The notes below the pieces were generated by a model. It made no database searches and had not been told where the DNA came from. It saw only the letters and a program-made list of their open reading frames with translations. From contig NZ_JDUI01000007.1 in NCBI RefSeq assembly GCF_000771405.1, forward strand, positions 124,001-188,000: a stretch of DNA of 64,000 nucleotides, given 5' to 3'. Position 1 is the stretch's first letter, and each line of letters opens with the position of its first letter. Below, piece after piece: positions 15,750 to 25,890 of this stretch. The DNA is from Bifidobacterium pullorum DSM 20433 (lineage in GTDB: Bacteria; Actinomycetota; Actinomycetes; Actinomycetales; Bifidobacteriaceae). The translations under genes and the position numbers were made by a program.

Positions 15750-18224
15750 ATGACGTCGGGTTTGGTCGAACGGCACAGTCCCGAGGTATGGCGGAAAACC
15801 GCCGTGTCCCTGCAGTCGTCGTACGCCGGCGCGTCCGGCGCCGACGGTCCGGATACGGCGGCGCCGGACGCCGCCGCGGAGGTGAACGTCAACGGCGCGC
15901 CGCTGCTCGGCGACACCCGCGACCTGTTCCGTCCGAAAACCAGCGACATCCCCGCCAAACCCGGCGTCTACAAATGGCGCGACGGCGAGGGCCGCGTCAT
16001 CTACGTGGGCAAGGCCAAGAACCTGCGCAACCGCCTGAGCAACTACTTCCAGCCCCTGTACCTGCTGCACCCGCGCACGCAGACCATGGTGCTCACCGCC
16101 CGCAGTCTGGAATGGACCGTGGTCGGCACCGAACTGGAGTCGCTCACGCTGGAGTACACGTGGATCAAGGAGTTCGAGCCGCGCTTCAACATCAAGCTGC
16201 GCGACGACAAGACCTACCCGTATCTGGCGGTCTCGATCGGCGAGCAGGTGCCGCGCGTATGGGTCACGCGCAGCCGCAAGCGCCATGACACCAGGTACTT
16301 CGGCCCCTACGCCAAGGTGTGGGATATGCGCAAAAGCCTGGACCGGCTGCTCAAGGCGTTCCCGGTGCGCACCTGTTCGCCGAACGTGTTCCACAAGGCG
16401 CAGCTGACGAACCGTCCCTGCCTGCTGGCGTCGATCGGCAAATGCTCCGCCCCCTGCGTCGGCCGTATCAGCCCGAAGGAGCATCGACGCATGTGCGAGC
16501 GGCTGGTCGGCGTGATGACCGGGCGTCTCGGCAGGTCGTACATCGCCCAGCTCACCCGGGAGATGAAACAGGCCAGTGCCGAGCTGGAATTCGAGAAGGC
16601 GGCGCGGCTGCGCGACGAGATCCAGATGCTCGGCAGCGTGGTGGAGCAGAACGCCGTCGCATTCGATCAGGATGTGGACGCGGACGTGTTCGGTTTCGCC
16701 TCCGACGAGCTGGAGGCCTCCGTCCATGCGTTCTTCGTGCGCGCCGGCGCGATCCGCGGCGAACGCAACTGGAGCGTGGAGCGGGTCGAGGACATCGGCG
16801 ACGAGGATCTGATAGCGGAGATGATCACCCAGGTGTATGCCGACATCCTCAACGAAACCGACGCGGAGATGTCACGGCCCGCATCCGGGGCCCCCTCATC
16901 GGATGGCGACGACGACGCCCTCGACAGCGCCGCGGATGATGCCGTGCACCGCGCGACGTCCGATGCGCCGATCGTGCTGTCCACCATGCGCGACGCGATC
17001 GGCGTCACGCAGTCCGTCACCGCCGTCGACGCGCAGTCGCGGGCGCAGGCCACGCGCCGGCGCAACCAGCGGCAGGACCAGACCGGCCGCGACGATTTCC
17101 TCGCGCCGATCGCCCCGGTGCCGCGGGAGGTGATCGTGCCGATCGAACCCACCCGCCACGAGGAGCTCGAACGGTGGCTGAGCGACCGCCGCGGCGGCGC
17201 GGTGACGATTCGCGTGGCGGCGCGCGGCGAGAAGAAGGCCCTGATGGACCGCGCCAACGAGAACGCCGCACAGGCGCTCCAACGCAGCAAGATGAGCCGC
17301 ATCAGCGACATGGCCACACGCAGCCGCGCCATGAACGACGTGGCGGATGCGCTGGGTCTGGACGAGGCGCCGCTGCGCATCGAATGCTATGACATCTCGA
17401 ACACGGTGGGCGGCGCCTTCCAGGTCGCCTCGATGGTGGTGTTCGAGGACGGCATCGCCAAGAAGTCCGAATACCGGCGGTTCGCCATCCGCGGTGCGGA
17501 CGGCAACGGCGCGCTCGACGATCTGAGCGCGCTGTATGAGACGTTGACTCGGCGGTTCCGGCACGGCAACATCGCCGGCGACTCCGGCGAAAGCATGGAT
17601 GCCGAGCAGCGGGCGGCCAAGGCGATGCGGCAGCCGCGCGACACCGGCACGGATGACGCATCCGCGGATGCCGACACCGACCGGACCGCACAGCCGGACA
17701 CAGCGATCATCCAGCAGAACACCAATCGCCGTCATTTCGCCTACCGTCCGAACCTGGTGGTCGTCGACGGCGGCAAACCGCAGGTCATGGCCGCCGCCAA
17801 GGCGCTTGAGGACTGCGGCGTGGACGACGTGGCGGTCTGCGGCCTGGCCAAACGGCTGGAGGAGGTCTGGGTGCCGGACGACGACTATCCGATCATCCTC
17901 AGGCGCCAGTCGGAAGGCATGTACCTGCTGCAGCGCGTCCGTGACGAATCGCACCGCTTCGCCATCACCTACCACCGCCAGACCCGGCGTAAGGGGGCGC
18001 TGCGATCGGCGCTCGACGATATCCCGGGCATCGGCGCGACGTACCAGAAACGACTGCTCAACCATTTCGGTTCGGTGCGCGCCATGCGCGAGGCCACCGT
18101 CGAACAGCTGGAACAGGTCAAGGGCATCGGCCACGCCAAGGCCGAGGCCATCTTCACCGCCCTGCACCCCGGCGACGGGGGAGCGGCGGCAACGTCCGAA
18201 GCCGGCGGTGAGGCATCGGACTGA
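15750..18224 (+). CDS. uvrC: Excinuclease ABC subunit C
   Basis: An 824-residue protein, long for the family (about 600-700). The GIY-YIG nuclease domain starts near residue 68 (KPGVYKWRD, VIYVGKAKNLRNRL) after a 60-residue low-complexity leader. A UVR motif follows (ASAELEFEKAARLRDEI), then the RNase H-like nuclease domain (ECYDISNT, LVVVDGGKPQ) and a C-terminal double helix-hairpin-helix. The extra length comes from the leader and two acidic, Ala/Asp-rich insertions at about 370-455 and 610-655. UvrC makes both incisions in excision repair. The ATG at 15750 follows GGGAGGTG. Confidence 0.96.
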   Translation: MTSGLVERHSPEVWRKTAVSLQSSYAGASGADGPDTAAPDAAAEVNVNGAPLLGDTRDLFRPKTSDIPAKPGVYKWRDGEGRVIYVGKAKNLRNRLSNYFQPLYLLHPRTQTMVLTARSLEWTVVGTELESLTLEYTWIKEFEPRFNIKLRDDKTYPYLAVSIGEQVPRVWVTRSRKRHDTRYFGPYAKVWDMRKSLDRLLKAFPVRTCSPNVFHKAQLTNRPCLLASIGKCSAPCVGRISPKEHRRMCERLVGVMTGRLGRSYIAQLTREMKQASAELEFEKAARLRDEIQMLGSVVEQNAVAFDQDVDADVFGFASDELEASVHAFFVRAGAIRGERNWSVERVEDIGDEDLIAEMITQVYADILNETDAEMSRPASGAPSSDGDDDALDSAADDAVHRATSDAPIVLSTMRDAIGVTQSVTAVDAQSRAQATRRRNQRQDQTGRDDFLAPIAPVPREVIVPIEPTRHEELERWLSDRRGGAVTIRVAARGEKKALMDRANENAAQALQRSKMSRISDMATRSRAMNDVADALGLDEAPLRIECYDISNTVGGAFQVASMVVFEDGIAKKSEYRRFAIRGADGNGALDDLSALYETLTRRFRHGNIAGDSGESMDAEQRAAKAMRQPRDTGTDDASADADTDRTAQPDTAIIQQNTNRRHFAYRPNLVVVDGGKPQVMAAAKALEDCGVDDVAVCGLAKRLEEVWVPDDDYPIILRRQSEGMYLLQRVRDESHRFAITYHRQTRRKGALRSALDDIPGIGATYQKRLLNHFGSVRAMREATVEQLEQVKGIGHAKAEAIFTALHPGDGGAAATSEAGGEASD

Positions 18225-18318
18225 GCCGCTGCGGGCGGCCGCGCCTGTCCACATTTACCTCCCCGAATCACAGGCGACATGGTTTTCGGCTAGCATGGAT
18301 ACCGATGGAAGGAGGGCT

Positions 18319-19299
18319 ATGTCGGTAGTGAATCATCGGTGCGCGGTGCTGGGCAAACCGATCGCGCATTCGCTGTCGCCGGTGCTGCACAATGCGGCAT
18401 ACCGCGCGTTGGGGCTGGACGATTGGACCTATGACCGGCACGAGGTGGGACAGGACGATCTCGATGGTTTCCTGCACGGGCTCGACCCGAGTTGGGTGGG
18501 TCTGAGCCTGACCATGCCGTTGAAGAAGACCATCCAGCCGTACGGCGTCCCCACGAGCTTCTGGGCCATGCAACTGGGTGTGGCCAACACGGCGATGTTC
18601 GATTGGTCCGATATGGAACACGGGCGCGACGGCCTGCCGGCGATCCGCCTGTACAACACGGATGTCATGGGCATCGTGCTGGCCATCGACCATGCGCTGG
18701 ATCGGCCGTCCTCAACCGACATCGATGCGTTGCTGGATGCGGATTCCTCCGGGCCGGCTTCCCGGCGGGCCGGGGACGACAGGCCGGCACGGGCCGTCAT
18801 CCTCGGCAACGGCAACACCGCCATGTCCGCGGTGGCGGCCTGCACGATGGCGTTGGATTCCCGCATCGGCCATATCACCATCGCCGCGCGGCACCCGGAT
18901 CGCAATCTCGGCCCGGCGGCCGACCTCGGCGCACGATTGGGCGGCGTCACCGTTGACGCCATGCCCCTGGCGGAAGCGGCCGCCACGGCCTGCGAGGCCG
19001 ATCTGGTCATCAGCACGCTGCCCGCGCACGCCGCGGACCCCTTCGCACATGCCGTGGCCGACATGTCGGGCCCGGCCCCGCGCGGCATCCTGCTCGACGT
19101 GGTCTATGATCCGCGTCCGACGGATCTCATGCGGGTATGGTCGGACCGGGGCGCGCTGGCCGTCGGCGGGCAGGAGATGCTCCTGTACCAGGCCATCCTG
19201 CAAGTGGCGCGCATGACCGGATCGGGGTCGATTGCGGACCTGGAGGTTCTGGACACGATCGAACAGCCGATGAGGCAAGCATTGGAGGAGGCGCTATGA
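18319..19299 (+). CDS. aroE: Shikimate dehydrogenase
   Basis: A 326-residue protein. The substrate-binding SLSPVLHNAAY motif is near the N-terminus. LTMPLKK takes the place of the usual VTxPxK catalytic-lysine motif. A TD-containing segment (YNTDVMGI) and a nucleotide-binding GNGNTAMSAV are present. It reduces 3-dehydroshikimate to shikimate in aromatic amino-acid synthesis. It is somewhat longer than typical (270-290), with extra residues before the NADP domain. GGAAGGAGG precedes the ATG. Its stop overlaps the rapZ start as ATGA. The divergence from E. coli AroE motifs leaves room for a related quinate/shikimate dehydrogenase. Confidence 0.88.
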   Translation: MSVVNHRCAVLGKPIAHSLSPVLHNAAYRALGLDDWTYDRHEVGQDDLDGFLHGLDPSWVGLSLTMPLKKTIQPYGVPTSFWAMQLGVANTAMFDWSDMEHGRDGLPAIRLYNTDVMGIVLAIDHALDRPSSTDIDALLDADSSGPASRRAGDDRPARAVILGNGNTAMSAVAACTMALDSRIGHITIAARHPDRNLGPAADLGARLGGVTVDAMPLAEAAATACEADLVISTLPAHAADPFAHAVADMSGPAPRGILLDVVYDPRPTDLMRVWSDRGALAVGGQEMLLYQAILQVARMTGSGSIADLEVLDTIEQPMRQALEEAL

Positions 19300-20228
19300 C
19301 ATCCGCAACGTCACGCGAACCGGCGAGCAGGGACGCGCTGTCGTCCGTGCCGGAGCCGGCCGACGGCTTCGAGGTCCTGCTCATCACCGGCATGTCCGGC
19401 GCGGGCCGATCGCAGGCGGCCAACAGCATCGAGGACATGGGCTGGTACGTGGTCGACAACATGCCGCCCAAACTGCTGGTGCCCCTGGTCGACATGATGA
19501 CCAATTCCGTGTCCAAGATCCACAAGCTGGCCTGCGTGATCGACGTCCGGTCGCGCAGCTACTTCGATGATCTGGCGCAGGTGCTCGGCCATCTGGACGA
19601 TCTGGGGGTCAAGACGCGCATCCTGTTCCTGGACGCCAACGACGAGGTGCTCATCAAACGCTACGAGTCGGTGCGTCGTCCGCATCCGCTGCAGCACGGC
19701 GCGCGCCTGATCGACGGCATCAACGAGGAGCGCGCCCTGCTGGCGAACCTGCGGGAGCGGGCCGACATCGTCATCGACACCTCGAATCTGAGCATCCACC
19801 AGCTGAGCACCAAACTGTACGAAGGCCTGCTGGGGGAGGGCCCCTCAACCGTGGCCGTGCACATCTTCAGCTTCGGATTCAAGCACGGCGTGCCGATCGA
19901 CGCCGACTTCGTGGCCGACGTGCGATTCCTGCCGAATCCGTTCTGGGTGCCCGACCTGCGCGAACTGACCGGATTGGACAAGCCCGTGAGCGACTACGTG
20001 CTCGCCAGTCCGGGGGCCACGGCCTTCCTCGACGCCTACGAGCAGGCGCTCGCCGTGGCGATCGAGGGGTACGCGAAAGAGGACAAGCACTTCGTCACCA
20101 TCGCCGTGGGCTGCACCGGAGGACAGCATCGTTCGGTCGCCATGAGCGAGGCCTTGGCCGCGCGACTGCGCGCACGGGGACTGCAAGTCACCGTTTCCGC
20201 ACGGGAGCTATCCAAACGGCACGGGTGA
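19296..20228 (+). CDS. rapZ: RapZ/YvcJ family nucleotide-binding protein
   Basis: A 310-residue protein. GMSGAGRSQAANSIEDMG is the Walker A of the RapZ (YvcJ) family, followed by VVDNMPP. The C-terminal half has FGFKHGVP, DVRFLPNPF and GCTGGQHRSV, all diagnostic. In E. coli RapZ is an RNase E adaptor; in Gram-positives the family binds and hydrolyses nucleotides and its job is less clear. It usually neighbours whiA, as here. GGAGGAG lies before the ATG inside aroE, so translation is coupled. Confidence 0.93.
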   Translation: MTSATSREPASRDALSSVPEPADGFEVLLITGMSGAGRSQAANSIEDMGWYVVDNMPPKLLVPLVDMMTNSVSKIHKLACVIDVRSRSYFDDLAQVLGHLDDLGVKTRILFLDANDEVLIKRYESVRRPHPLQHGARLIDGINEERALLANLRERADIVIDTSNLSIHQLSTKLYEGLLGEGPSTVAVHIFSFGFKHGVPIDADFVADVRFLPNPFWVPDLRELTGLDKPVSDYVLASPGATAFLDAYEQALAVAIEGYAKEDKHFVTIAVGCTGGQHRSVAMSEALAARLRARGLQVTVSARELSKRHG

Positions 20229-20394
20229 ATCTGGTACGGTAGCCGTATGGCGGACGCAACGGGACCGAACTGTGAGAAGGACGACCGGCCTTGTCCAAGT
20301 CGTTGGGTATCACAGATTCCCGGTACGTTCGCGGAAACGGGCACCGTAACCGATGGAGTACACAGAGAAGTATGGGATAGTAGGAGGTTGGCTC

Positions 20395-21342
20395 TTGGCT
20401 CTTCTGGATGACGTCAAAAGCGAACTGGCTGCAATCGACAACGAGCTGCCCGCCGCCAAGAAGGCACAGGCCACGGCGATGATCCGCTTCGGAGGAGGCT
20501 TGCGCCTCGTCCAGCGCCAGATCATCGTGCAGGCGCAGTTCGATTCGTTGGATGCCGCCAAGTGGCTGCAGTCCACCATCAAGAATCTGTATGGCCATGA
20601 AGCCACGCTGACCCAGGTGGCCCGGCAGACCCCCAACGGCATGGTCCAGCGGTATCTGGTGCAGGTCGAACGCGGCGGTGCGGCATTGGCGCTGCAGACC
20701 GGCCTGCTCGACAGGCGCAAGCATCTGGTGCTGGGATTGCCGGCCGACATCATCAGCGGCAACATCGCGCAGGTCAAGGCGGCATGGCGAGGTGCCTTCC
20801 TTGCCCATGGAGGCCTGTCCGACCCGGGCAAGGCCAGCTATCTCGAAATCGTCTGCCCCACCAATGAGGCCGCGTTGGCGCTCGTCGGCGCCGCCCGCCG
20901 CCTGGGGGTGACCGCCAAGCCGCGCCAGCTGCGCAGCTCCGAACGCGTGACGCTGAAGGACCCCGACGCCATCGAACGCATGCTGATGCTCATGGGGGCC
21001 CCGCTTTCCGCCCGCGAGTGGACCGGCAAGCGCTCCGATGGCGAGGCACGTGGCAAGGCCAACCGTCTGGCCAATTTCGATGACGCCAATATGCGCCGCA
21101 GCGCGAAGGCCGCGGCCGAAGCCAGCGACAAGGTGCGCAAGGCCTTCGAGATTCTGGGTGATGACATCCCCGAGAATCTGCGTGCCGCCGGCCAGCTGCG
21201 TCTGGACCATGGCGACGCCAGCCTGGAGGAGCTTGGCCGTCTGGCGAACCCGCCGATCACCAAGGATGCGATCGCCGGCCGTATCCGCCGTCTGCTGCAG
21301 CTGGCCGACAAGACCGCGAAGGCCCGCGCCCAGCAGGAATAG
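20395..21342 (+). CDS. whiA: WhiA family DNA-binding regulator
   Basis: A 315-residue protein with an N-terminal LAGLIDADG-like fold and a C-terminal HTH ([18 protein letters not shown]), the WhiA layout. Actinobacterial WhiA controls cell division and sporulation genes; in non-sporulating bacteria it affects division and chromosome segregation. The TTG at 20395 is chosen as start because AGGAGG lies 7 bases upstream and the protein then begins [12 protein letters not shown] as in relatives. An ATG at 20353 has no ribosome site. The rapZ-whiA pairing is conserved widely. Confidence 0.93.
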   Translation: MALLDDVKSELAAIDNELPAAKKAQATAMIRFGGGLRLVQRQIIVQAQFDSLDAAKWLQSTIKNLYGHEATLTQVARQTPNGMVQRYLVQVERGGAALALQTGLLDRRKHLVLGLPADIISGNIAQVKAAWRGAFLAHGGLSDPGKASYLEIVCPTNEAALALVGAARRLGVTAKPRQLRSSERVTLKDPDAIERMLMLMGAPLSAREWTGKRSDGEARGKANRLANFDDANMRRSAKAAAEASDKVRKAFEILGDDIPENLRAAGQLRLDHGDASLEELGRLANPPITKDAIAGRIRRLLQLADKTAKARAQQE

Positions 21343-21355
21343 GACATGTGCATGG

Positions 21356-21388
21356 AAAGGAGCCTGCCGTCGAGGCAGGCTCCTTTTT
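21356..21388 (+). terminator. Intrinsic terminator after whiA
   Basis: GGAGCCTGCC-GTCGA-GGCAGGCTCC is a perfect 10-bp stem followed by TTTTT. It ends the uvrA-to-whiA group and isolates pgk. Confidence 0.95.
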
Positions 21389-21483
21389 CGTTGTCCTTGC
21401 ACACATTGCTCACATAGTGGTGTAGGATTCGTAAGTGGCAGACCATGCCATTCCACGCATTCTGCGGCTAGGAAAGGATATAC

Positions 21484-22689
21484 ATGAAGACACTCAAGGA
21501 TCTTGGAGATCTCAAGGGCAAGCGCGTTCTGGTGCGCGCCGATTTCAACGTTCCGCTGGACGGCACCACGATCACCGATGATGGTCGTATCAAGGCCGCC
21601 CTGCCGACGATCAAGGCTCTGCGCGAGCAGGGTGCCAAGGTCATCCTGATGGCCCATCTCGGCCGCCCGAAGGGCAAGGTCGTCCCGGAGCTGAGCCTGG
21701 CCCCGGTCGCCGCCCGTCTCGGTGAACTGCTCGGCATCGATGTGCCGCTGGCCGAGGACACCTACGGCGAGGACGCCCAGGCCAAGGTCGCCGCGATGAA
21801 CGACGGCGATGTGGTGCTGCTGCAGAACGTGCGCTTCAACCCGGAGGAGACCAGCAAGGACGCCGAGGAGCGTGCCGCCTATGCCAAGAAGATCGCCGCT
21901 CTGGGCGACGTCTTCGTCTCCGACGGCTTCGGCGTGGTGCACCGCGCCCAGGGCTCGAACTACGACGTTGCCGCCGATCTGCCGGCCGCCGCGGGCCTGC
22001 TGGTCGAGAAGGAAGTGACCGCGCTGTCCAAGGCCACCGAGAACCCGGAGCGCCCGCTGACCGTGGTGCTCGGCGGTTCCAAGGTCTCCGACAAGCTCGG
22101 CGTGATCGAGAACCTGCTGGGCAAGGCCGACCGTCTGGTCATCGGCGGCGGCATGGTGTTCACCTTCCTCAAGGCCAAGGGATATGAGGTCGGCACCTCG
22201 CTGCTCGAGGAGGACCAGCTCGACAAGGTCAAGGGCTACATCGAGACCGCCGAGAAGAACGGCGTCGAGCTCGTGCTGCCGACCGACATCGTGGTGAACC
22301 CCGGCTTCCCGGCCGGCGACACCCCGATCGCCCCGGAGGTTGTGGCCGCCGACGCGATCCCGGCCGACAAGATGGGTCTGGACATCGGCCCGGAGTCCGC
22401 CAAGCTCTTCCACGACAAGATCGTGGATTCGAAGACCGTGGTGTGGAACGGCCCGATGGGCGTGTTCGAGATCGCCGAGTTCGCCGACGGCACCCGTGCC
22501 GTGGCCCAGGGCCTCGTCGATGCCACCGCGGCCGGCGCGTTCACCATCGTCGGTGGCGGCGACTCCGCCTCCGCGGTGCGCAACCTCGGCTTCCCGGAGG
22601 ACGGCTTCTCGCACATCTCCACCGGTGGCGGCGCCTCCCTCGAGTTCCTCGAGGGCAAGCAGCTGCCCGGCCTGACCGTGCTCGCCTGA
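21484..22689 (+). CDS. pgk: Phosphoglycerate kinase
   Basis: A 401-residue glycolytic enzyme that makes ATP from 1,3-bisphosphoglycerate. The signature [13 protein letters not shown] is near the N-terminus. [19 protein letters not shown] and the nucleotide-binding [19 protein letters not shown] and GGGDSASA segments are all present. Codon use is strongly biased, typical of a highly expressed gene. It starts at an ATG after AGGAAAGGATATAC and has its own promoter region after the whiA terminator. Confidence 0.98.
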   Translation: MKTLKDLGDLKGKRVLVRADFNVPLDGTTITDDGRIKAALPTIKALREQGAKVILMAHLGRPKGKVVPELSLAPVAARLGELLGIDVPLAEDTYGEDAQAKVAAMNDGDVVLLQNVRFNPEETSKDAEERAAYAKKIAALGDVFVSDGFGVVHRAQGSNYDVAADLPAAAGLLVEKEVTALSKATENPERPLTVVLGGSKVSDKLGVIENLLGKADRLVIGGGMVFTFLKAKGYEVGTSLLEEDQLDKVKGYIETAEKNGVELVLPTDIVVNPGFPAGDTPIAPEVVAADAIPADKMGLDIGPESAKLFHDKIVDSKTVVWNGPMGVFEIAEFADGTRAVAQGLVDATAAGAFTIVGGGDSASAVRNLGFPEDGFSHISTGGGASLEFLEGKQLPGLTVLA

Positions 22690-22703
22690 TTGCATTCACA
22701 GGA

Positions 22704-22766
22704 CTCCCGCCGGCGGGAACCATCGTGCCACACGGCACACGGTTCCCGCGCAGGCGGGAGCCTTTT
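22704..22766 (+). terminator. Long hairpin between pgk and tpiA
   Basis: CTCCCGCC-GGCGGGAACC pairs with GGTTCCCGC-GCAGGCGGGAG around an inner GTGCC-ACAC-GGCAC hairpin, followed by TTTT. It may terminate part of the pgk transcription or stabilise the processed mRNA. The T-run ends 17 bases before the tpiA start. Confidence 0.7.
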
Positions 22767-22783
22767 GCCTTGAAGGAGGATAC

Positions 22784-23587
22784 ATGGGTTCGAAACGTAT
22801 TCCGCTGGTGGCCGGCAATTGGAAGATGAACTTCGACCACCGCGAGGCGACGTATTTCGTGCAGAAGCTGGCCTGGCTGCTGCGCGACGCGAAATTCGAC
22901 CATAAGCGGTGCGAGGTCGCCCTGTTCCCCTCGTTCACCTCGATCCGCAGCGTGCAGGTGCTGGTCGAGGCCGATCACCTGCGCATCCGGTACGGCGCCC
23001 AATCCGTATCCGTCACCTCGCAGGGTGCCTTCACCGGCGACGTCTCGGCGGACATGCTGGCCCATCTGGGCTGCTCCTATGTCATCGTCGGCCATTCAGA
23101 ACGCCGCAAATACCATCCCGAAGACGACGCGAACATCGTCGATCAGGTCCGTGCCGTGCTCGCCGCCGGCATGCAGCCGATCCTGTGCGTGGGGGAGAGC
23201 TTCGAGGAGCGACGGCAGGGCATCGAGCTCGATTTCGCCGTCGGCCAGGTCAACGACGTGACCCGCGACCTCTCCGACGAGGAGGCGGCCAAGCTGATCG
23301 TGGCCTACGAGCCGGTCTGGGCCATCGGCACCGGCATGGTGGCCACCCCGCAGTCCGCGCAGGACGCGGCAGCGGCCATCCGCGACCACATGGCCACGAT
23401 GTTCGGCACCCGGACCGCCGAGGCCGTACGCATCCTGTACGGCGGCTCGGTCACCTCGAACAACGCCGTCCAGCTCATCACCCAACCGGACGTGGACGGC
23501 TTCCTGATCGGCGGGGCCTCACTGGACCCGGAGGAGCTGGCGCTGATCGCCCGCCTGACGCTCAAGACCGACTCCTCTCGCCGCTGA
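22784..23587 (+). CDS. tpiA: Triosephosphate isomerase
   Basis: A 267-residue TIM-barrel enzyme interconverting dihydroxyacetone phosphate and glyceraldehyde 3-phosphate. GNWKMN holds Asn and Lys of the active site. The catalytic His lies in IVGHSERR and the catalytic Glu in VAYEPVWAIGTG. The phosphate loop ILYGGSV is present. Start at the ATG after AAGGAGGATAC. The pgk-tpiA-secG order is common in Gram-positives. Confidence 0.98.
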   Translation: MGSKRIPLVAGNWKMNFDHREATYFVQKLAWLLRDAKFDHKRCEVALFPSFTSIRSVQVLVEADHLRIRYGAQSVSVTSQGAFTGDVSADMLAHLGCSYVIVGHSERRKYHPEDDANIVDQVRAVLAAGMQPILCVGESFEERRQGIELDFAVGQVNDVTRDLSDEEAAKLIVAYEPVWAIGTGMVATPQSAQDAAAAIRDHMATMFGTRTAEAVRILYGGSVTSNNAVQLITQPDVDGFLIGGASLDPEELALIARLTLKTDSSRR

Positions 23588-23671
23588 CCCGCGCCGCATC
23601 GTCAATACGCCACTTTTTCACCGGGTTGGGGTATTGTAGTTGGCAGTGTCTTATGAACTGGAGGTTCACCT

Positions 23672-23929
23672 GTGAACGCTTGGGAAGTTGTCAAGCTGGT
23701 TATGCAGATCGTGCTGGTCCTGCTCAGCGTGCTGCTCACGCTGCTCATCCTGATGCACCGTGGTAAGGGCGGCGGCCTGTCCGATATGTTCGGCGGCGGC
23801 CTGACCCAGAACGCCGGTACCTCCGGTGTGGCGGAGAAGAACCTGAACCGTTGGACCGTCATCATCGCGCTGCTGTGGGTGGCCATCATCATCGCCCTCG
23901 GTCTGATGACCAAGTTCGGCGTGATCTGA
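23672..23929 (+). CDS. secG: Preprotein translocase subunit SecG
   Basis: An 85-residue protein with two membrane helices (about 6-27 and 61-80) joined by a Gly-rich loop holding GKGGGLSDMFGGG, the SecG signature. It is part of the SecYEG channel. GTG start at 23672 with GGAGG upstream. It lies between tpiA and a strong terminator. Confidence 0.95.
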   Translation: MNAWEVVKLVMQIVLVLLSVLLTLLILMHRGKGGGLSDMFGGGLTQNAGTSGVAEKNLNRWTVIIALLWVAIIIALGLMTKFGVI

Positions 23930-23946
23930 TCGAATGTCAACCGTTG

Positions 23947-23980
23947 AAGACCCATGATGCCCCGGCACCGTGGGTCTTTT
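23947..23980 (+). terminator. Intrinsic terminator after secG
   Basis: AAGACCCA and TGGGTCTT form an 8-bp stem around a 16-base loop containing GCCCCGGC, ending in TTTT. Confidence 0.85.
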
Positions 23981-24014
23981 CATGTTTCCCTGACTTGATG
24001 GTGAAAGGAATCGC

Positions 24015-24965
24015 ATGGCCACGATGAATCGGAACAAGGTGGTGGTCGTAGGCGCCGGCACCGTGGGATCCACGGTCGCATTCGGCCTGGTCAGCCACGG
24101 TCTATGCAACGAGGTGGCGCTGATCGATCCGATGGCGGAACGGGCGTTGGGGGAGAGCCATGACCTCGACGACGGCAGCGAGTTCTTCGAGCGTCACGTC
24201 AACGTGCATGTCGGGGACTACGCCGACTGCGCCAATGCCGACATCGTGGTGGTCACGGCCGGACGGCGTCCGCCGCAGGGGTCGAACCGGCTGCAGGAGC
24301 TCGGGTTCACCGTCGGCATCGTCGGTCAGATCGTCGACGACATCATGGCCTCCGGGTTCGACGGCGTGCTCATCATGGTCTCCAACCCCGTGGATGTCAT
24401 GGCCTGGTACGCGTGGAAGCGCAGCGGGCTGCCCCGTTCGCAGGTGCTCGGCACCGGCACGGCCCTGGACACCTCGCGCCTCAAGACGATCATCGGCGAG
24501 GAGACCGGATTGGATCCGCGCAACGTCGGCGGATTCGTGATGGGCGAGCACGGCGATTCCCAGTTCGTCCCCTGGTCCACGGTCTCGCTCGGCGGCAAGC
24601 CGTTCGCACGGTTCCTCTCGGACAACCGCGACCGGTTCTCGTCGGTGTCGACCGACGAGCTCGAGCGCAAGACCCGCGACCGCGGCAATGAGATCAAGGA
24701 TGCCAAGGGCGGCACGAACTACGGCATCGCCTCCACGGTCGCCGGCATCGTGCAGACGATCCTGTGGGATGAGCGCCGCATCGTGCCGGTTTCGACCCTG
24801 CTGGACGGCGAATACGGCGAGCATGACGTGTTCCTCGGCGTGCCGACCGAGCTGCGTGCCAACGGCGCCAACGAGATCGTGGAGCTCGAGCTGACGCCGT
24901 ACGAGCAGGAGAAGCTGCACCGCTCGGCCGAGATCGTGCGCTCGTACTGCACCGGGCTGCTCTGA
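24015..24965 (+). CDS. ldh: L-lactate dehydrogenase (second-type paralogue)
   Basis: A 316-residue NAD-dependent dehydrogenase. GAGTVGSTVA is the dinucleotide loop. SNRLQEL holds the active-site-loop Arg, SNPVD and NLxxR-like positions follow, and GEHGDSQFVPWS holds the catalytic His. It reduces pyruvate to lactate, regenerating NAD in fermentation. It differs clearly from the well-studied fructose-1,6-bisphosphate-activated bifidobacterial Ldh as I remember it (for example GSNRL instead of GQSRL), so it is likely the other paralogue. A 2-hydroxyacid or malate specificity cannot be fully excluded. Confidence 0.85.
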   Translation: MATMNRNKVVVVGAGTVGSTVAFGLVSHGLCNEVALIDPMAERALGESHDLDDGSEFFERHVNVHVGDYADCANADIVVVTAGRRPPQGSNRLQELGFTVGIVGQIVDDIMASGFDGVLIMVSNPVDVMAWYAWKRSGLPRSQVLGTGTALDTSRLKTIIGEETGLDPRNVGGFVMGEHGDSQFVPWSTVSLGGKPFARFLSDNRDRFSSVSTDELERKTRDRGNEIKDAKGGTNYGIASTVAGIVQTILWDERRIVPVSTLLDGEYGEHDVFLGVPTELRANGANEIVELELTPYEQEKLHRSAEIVRSYCTGLL

Positions 24966-25028
24966 CGCCCGCGTTCCCGCCGTCCCACAGTCCGTCCACC
25001 TCCGCAGGACCCCACAAGGAGATCTCCC

Positions 25029-25868
25029 ATGACCGACGCCACGTTGCCCCGGCTGATCGTCGCCGACCTCGACGGCACGCTGCTGCACGACGCCGACACC
25101 TTCGAAGGTAGGTTCATCAGCCAGCGTTCCGTCGACGCGATCCATCTCCTGCACGAGCGAGGGTTCGCGTTCGCCATCGCGACCGCGCGTCCGGTGAGCA
25201 CGGGATACCAATTCGTCGAGAAGCTGCCGGTGGACGCCTGCATCTATCTCAACGGCGCGCTGATCGACCTGTCTCCCGAACGTTCGGACTACGACATGCT
25301 GACCAGCGGCGTGCTGCCGCAGGACGGCCACCTGCTGAAGATCGGGTTCCCCGCCGAACGCGCCGTGCAGGTCTGCCGGTATCTGCTCGAGGCGATGCCC
25401 GGGCTCAAGGTGGGCATCGTGATGGACGACATCCGGTATGTGAACTGGGATATCAGCGAGATGTGGAAGTCGCAGGAGTACGTCATCACCGATTTCTCCG
25501 ACGTGCCGCCCGGCATCGCCGACAAGATCATCGCCGTGCCCAGGCCGGACCAGTGGGATACGCTGCGCAGGCTTGTGCCCCCGGATTTTGAACTCAGCGT
25601 CAGCGAGAACACGCTGGCCATGCTCATGAATCCCCTGGCGAACAAGGAGCAGGCGTTGCACACGCTCTGCGCCCGCATGGAGGTGCCGTTGTCGGATACC
25701 GTCTCGTTCGGCGACGATCTCATCGACATCGCGATGCTGCGCGAATCCGGTACCGGCGTGGCGGTGGCCAACGCCAATCCCAAGGTGCTGGCCGCGGCCG
25801 ACGAGGTCTGTCCCTCGAACAACGAGGACGGCGTGGCGCAATGGCTGGAGCGACTGCTGGGGGAGTGA
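25029..25868 (+). CDS. Cof-type HAD superfamily phosphatase
   Basis: A 279-residue protein with HAD motif I VADLDGTLL near the N-terminus, a TARP-type motif II, and motif III/IV GDDLIDIAML near the C-terminus. The large cap between (about 85-190) is of the Cof/C2B type, usual for sugar-phosphate phosphatases. Start at the ATG following AAGGAGATCTCCC. The substrate is unknown. It follows ldh by 63 bases and may share its transcript. Confidence 0.87.
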   Translation: MTDATLPRLIVADLDGTLLHDADTFEGRFISQRSVDAIHLLHERGFAFAIATARPVSTGYQFVEKLPVDACIYLNGALIDLSPERSDYDMLTSGVLPQDGHLLKIGFPAERAVQVCRYLLEAMPGLKVGIVMDDIRYVNWDISEMWKSQEYVITDFSDVPPGIADKIIAVPRPDQWDTLRRLVPPDFELSVSENTLAMLMNPLANKEQALHTLCARMEVPLSDTVSFGDDLIDIAMLRESGTGVAVANANPKVLAAADEVCPSNNEDGVAQWLERLLGE

Positions 25869-25890
25869 GGGCGTCGCCACCGCCCGCATA

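Noticed and set aside
20188-22695. 835-codon open frame opposite whiA and pgk
   Set aside because: It spans two strongly supported genes and a terminator; its composition (His/Gln/Leu/Gly-rich) is typical of antisense shadow.
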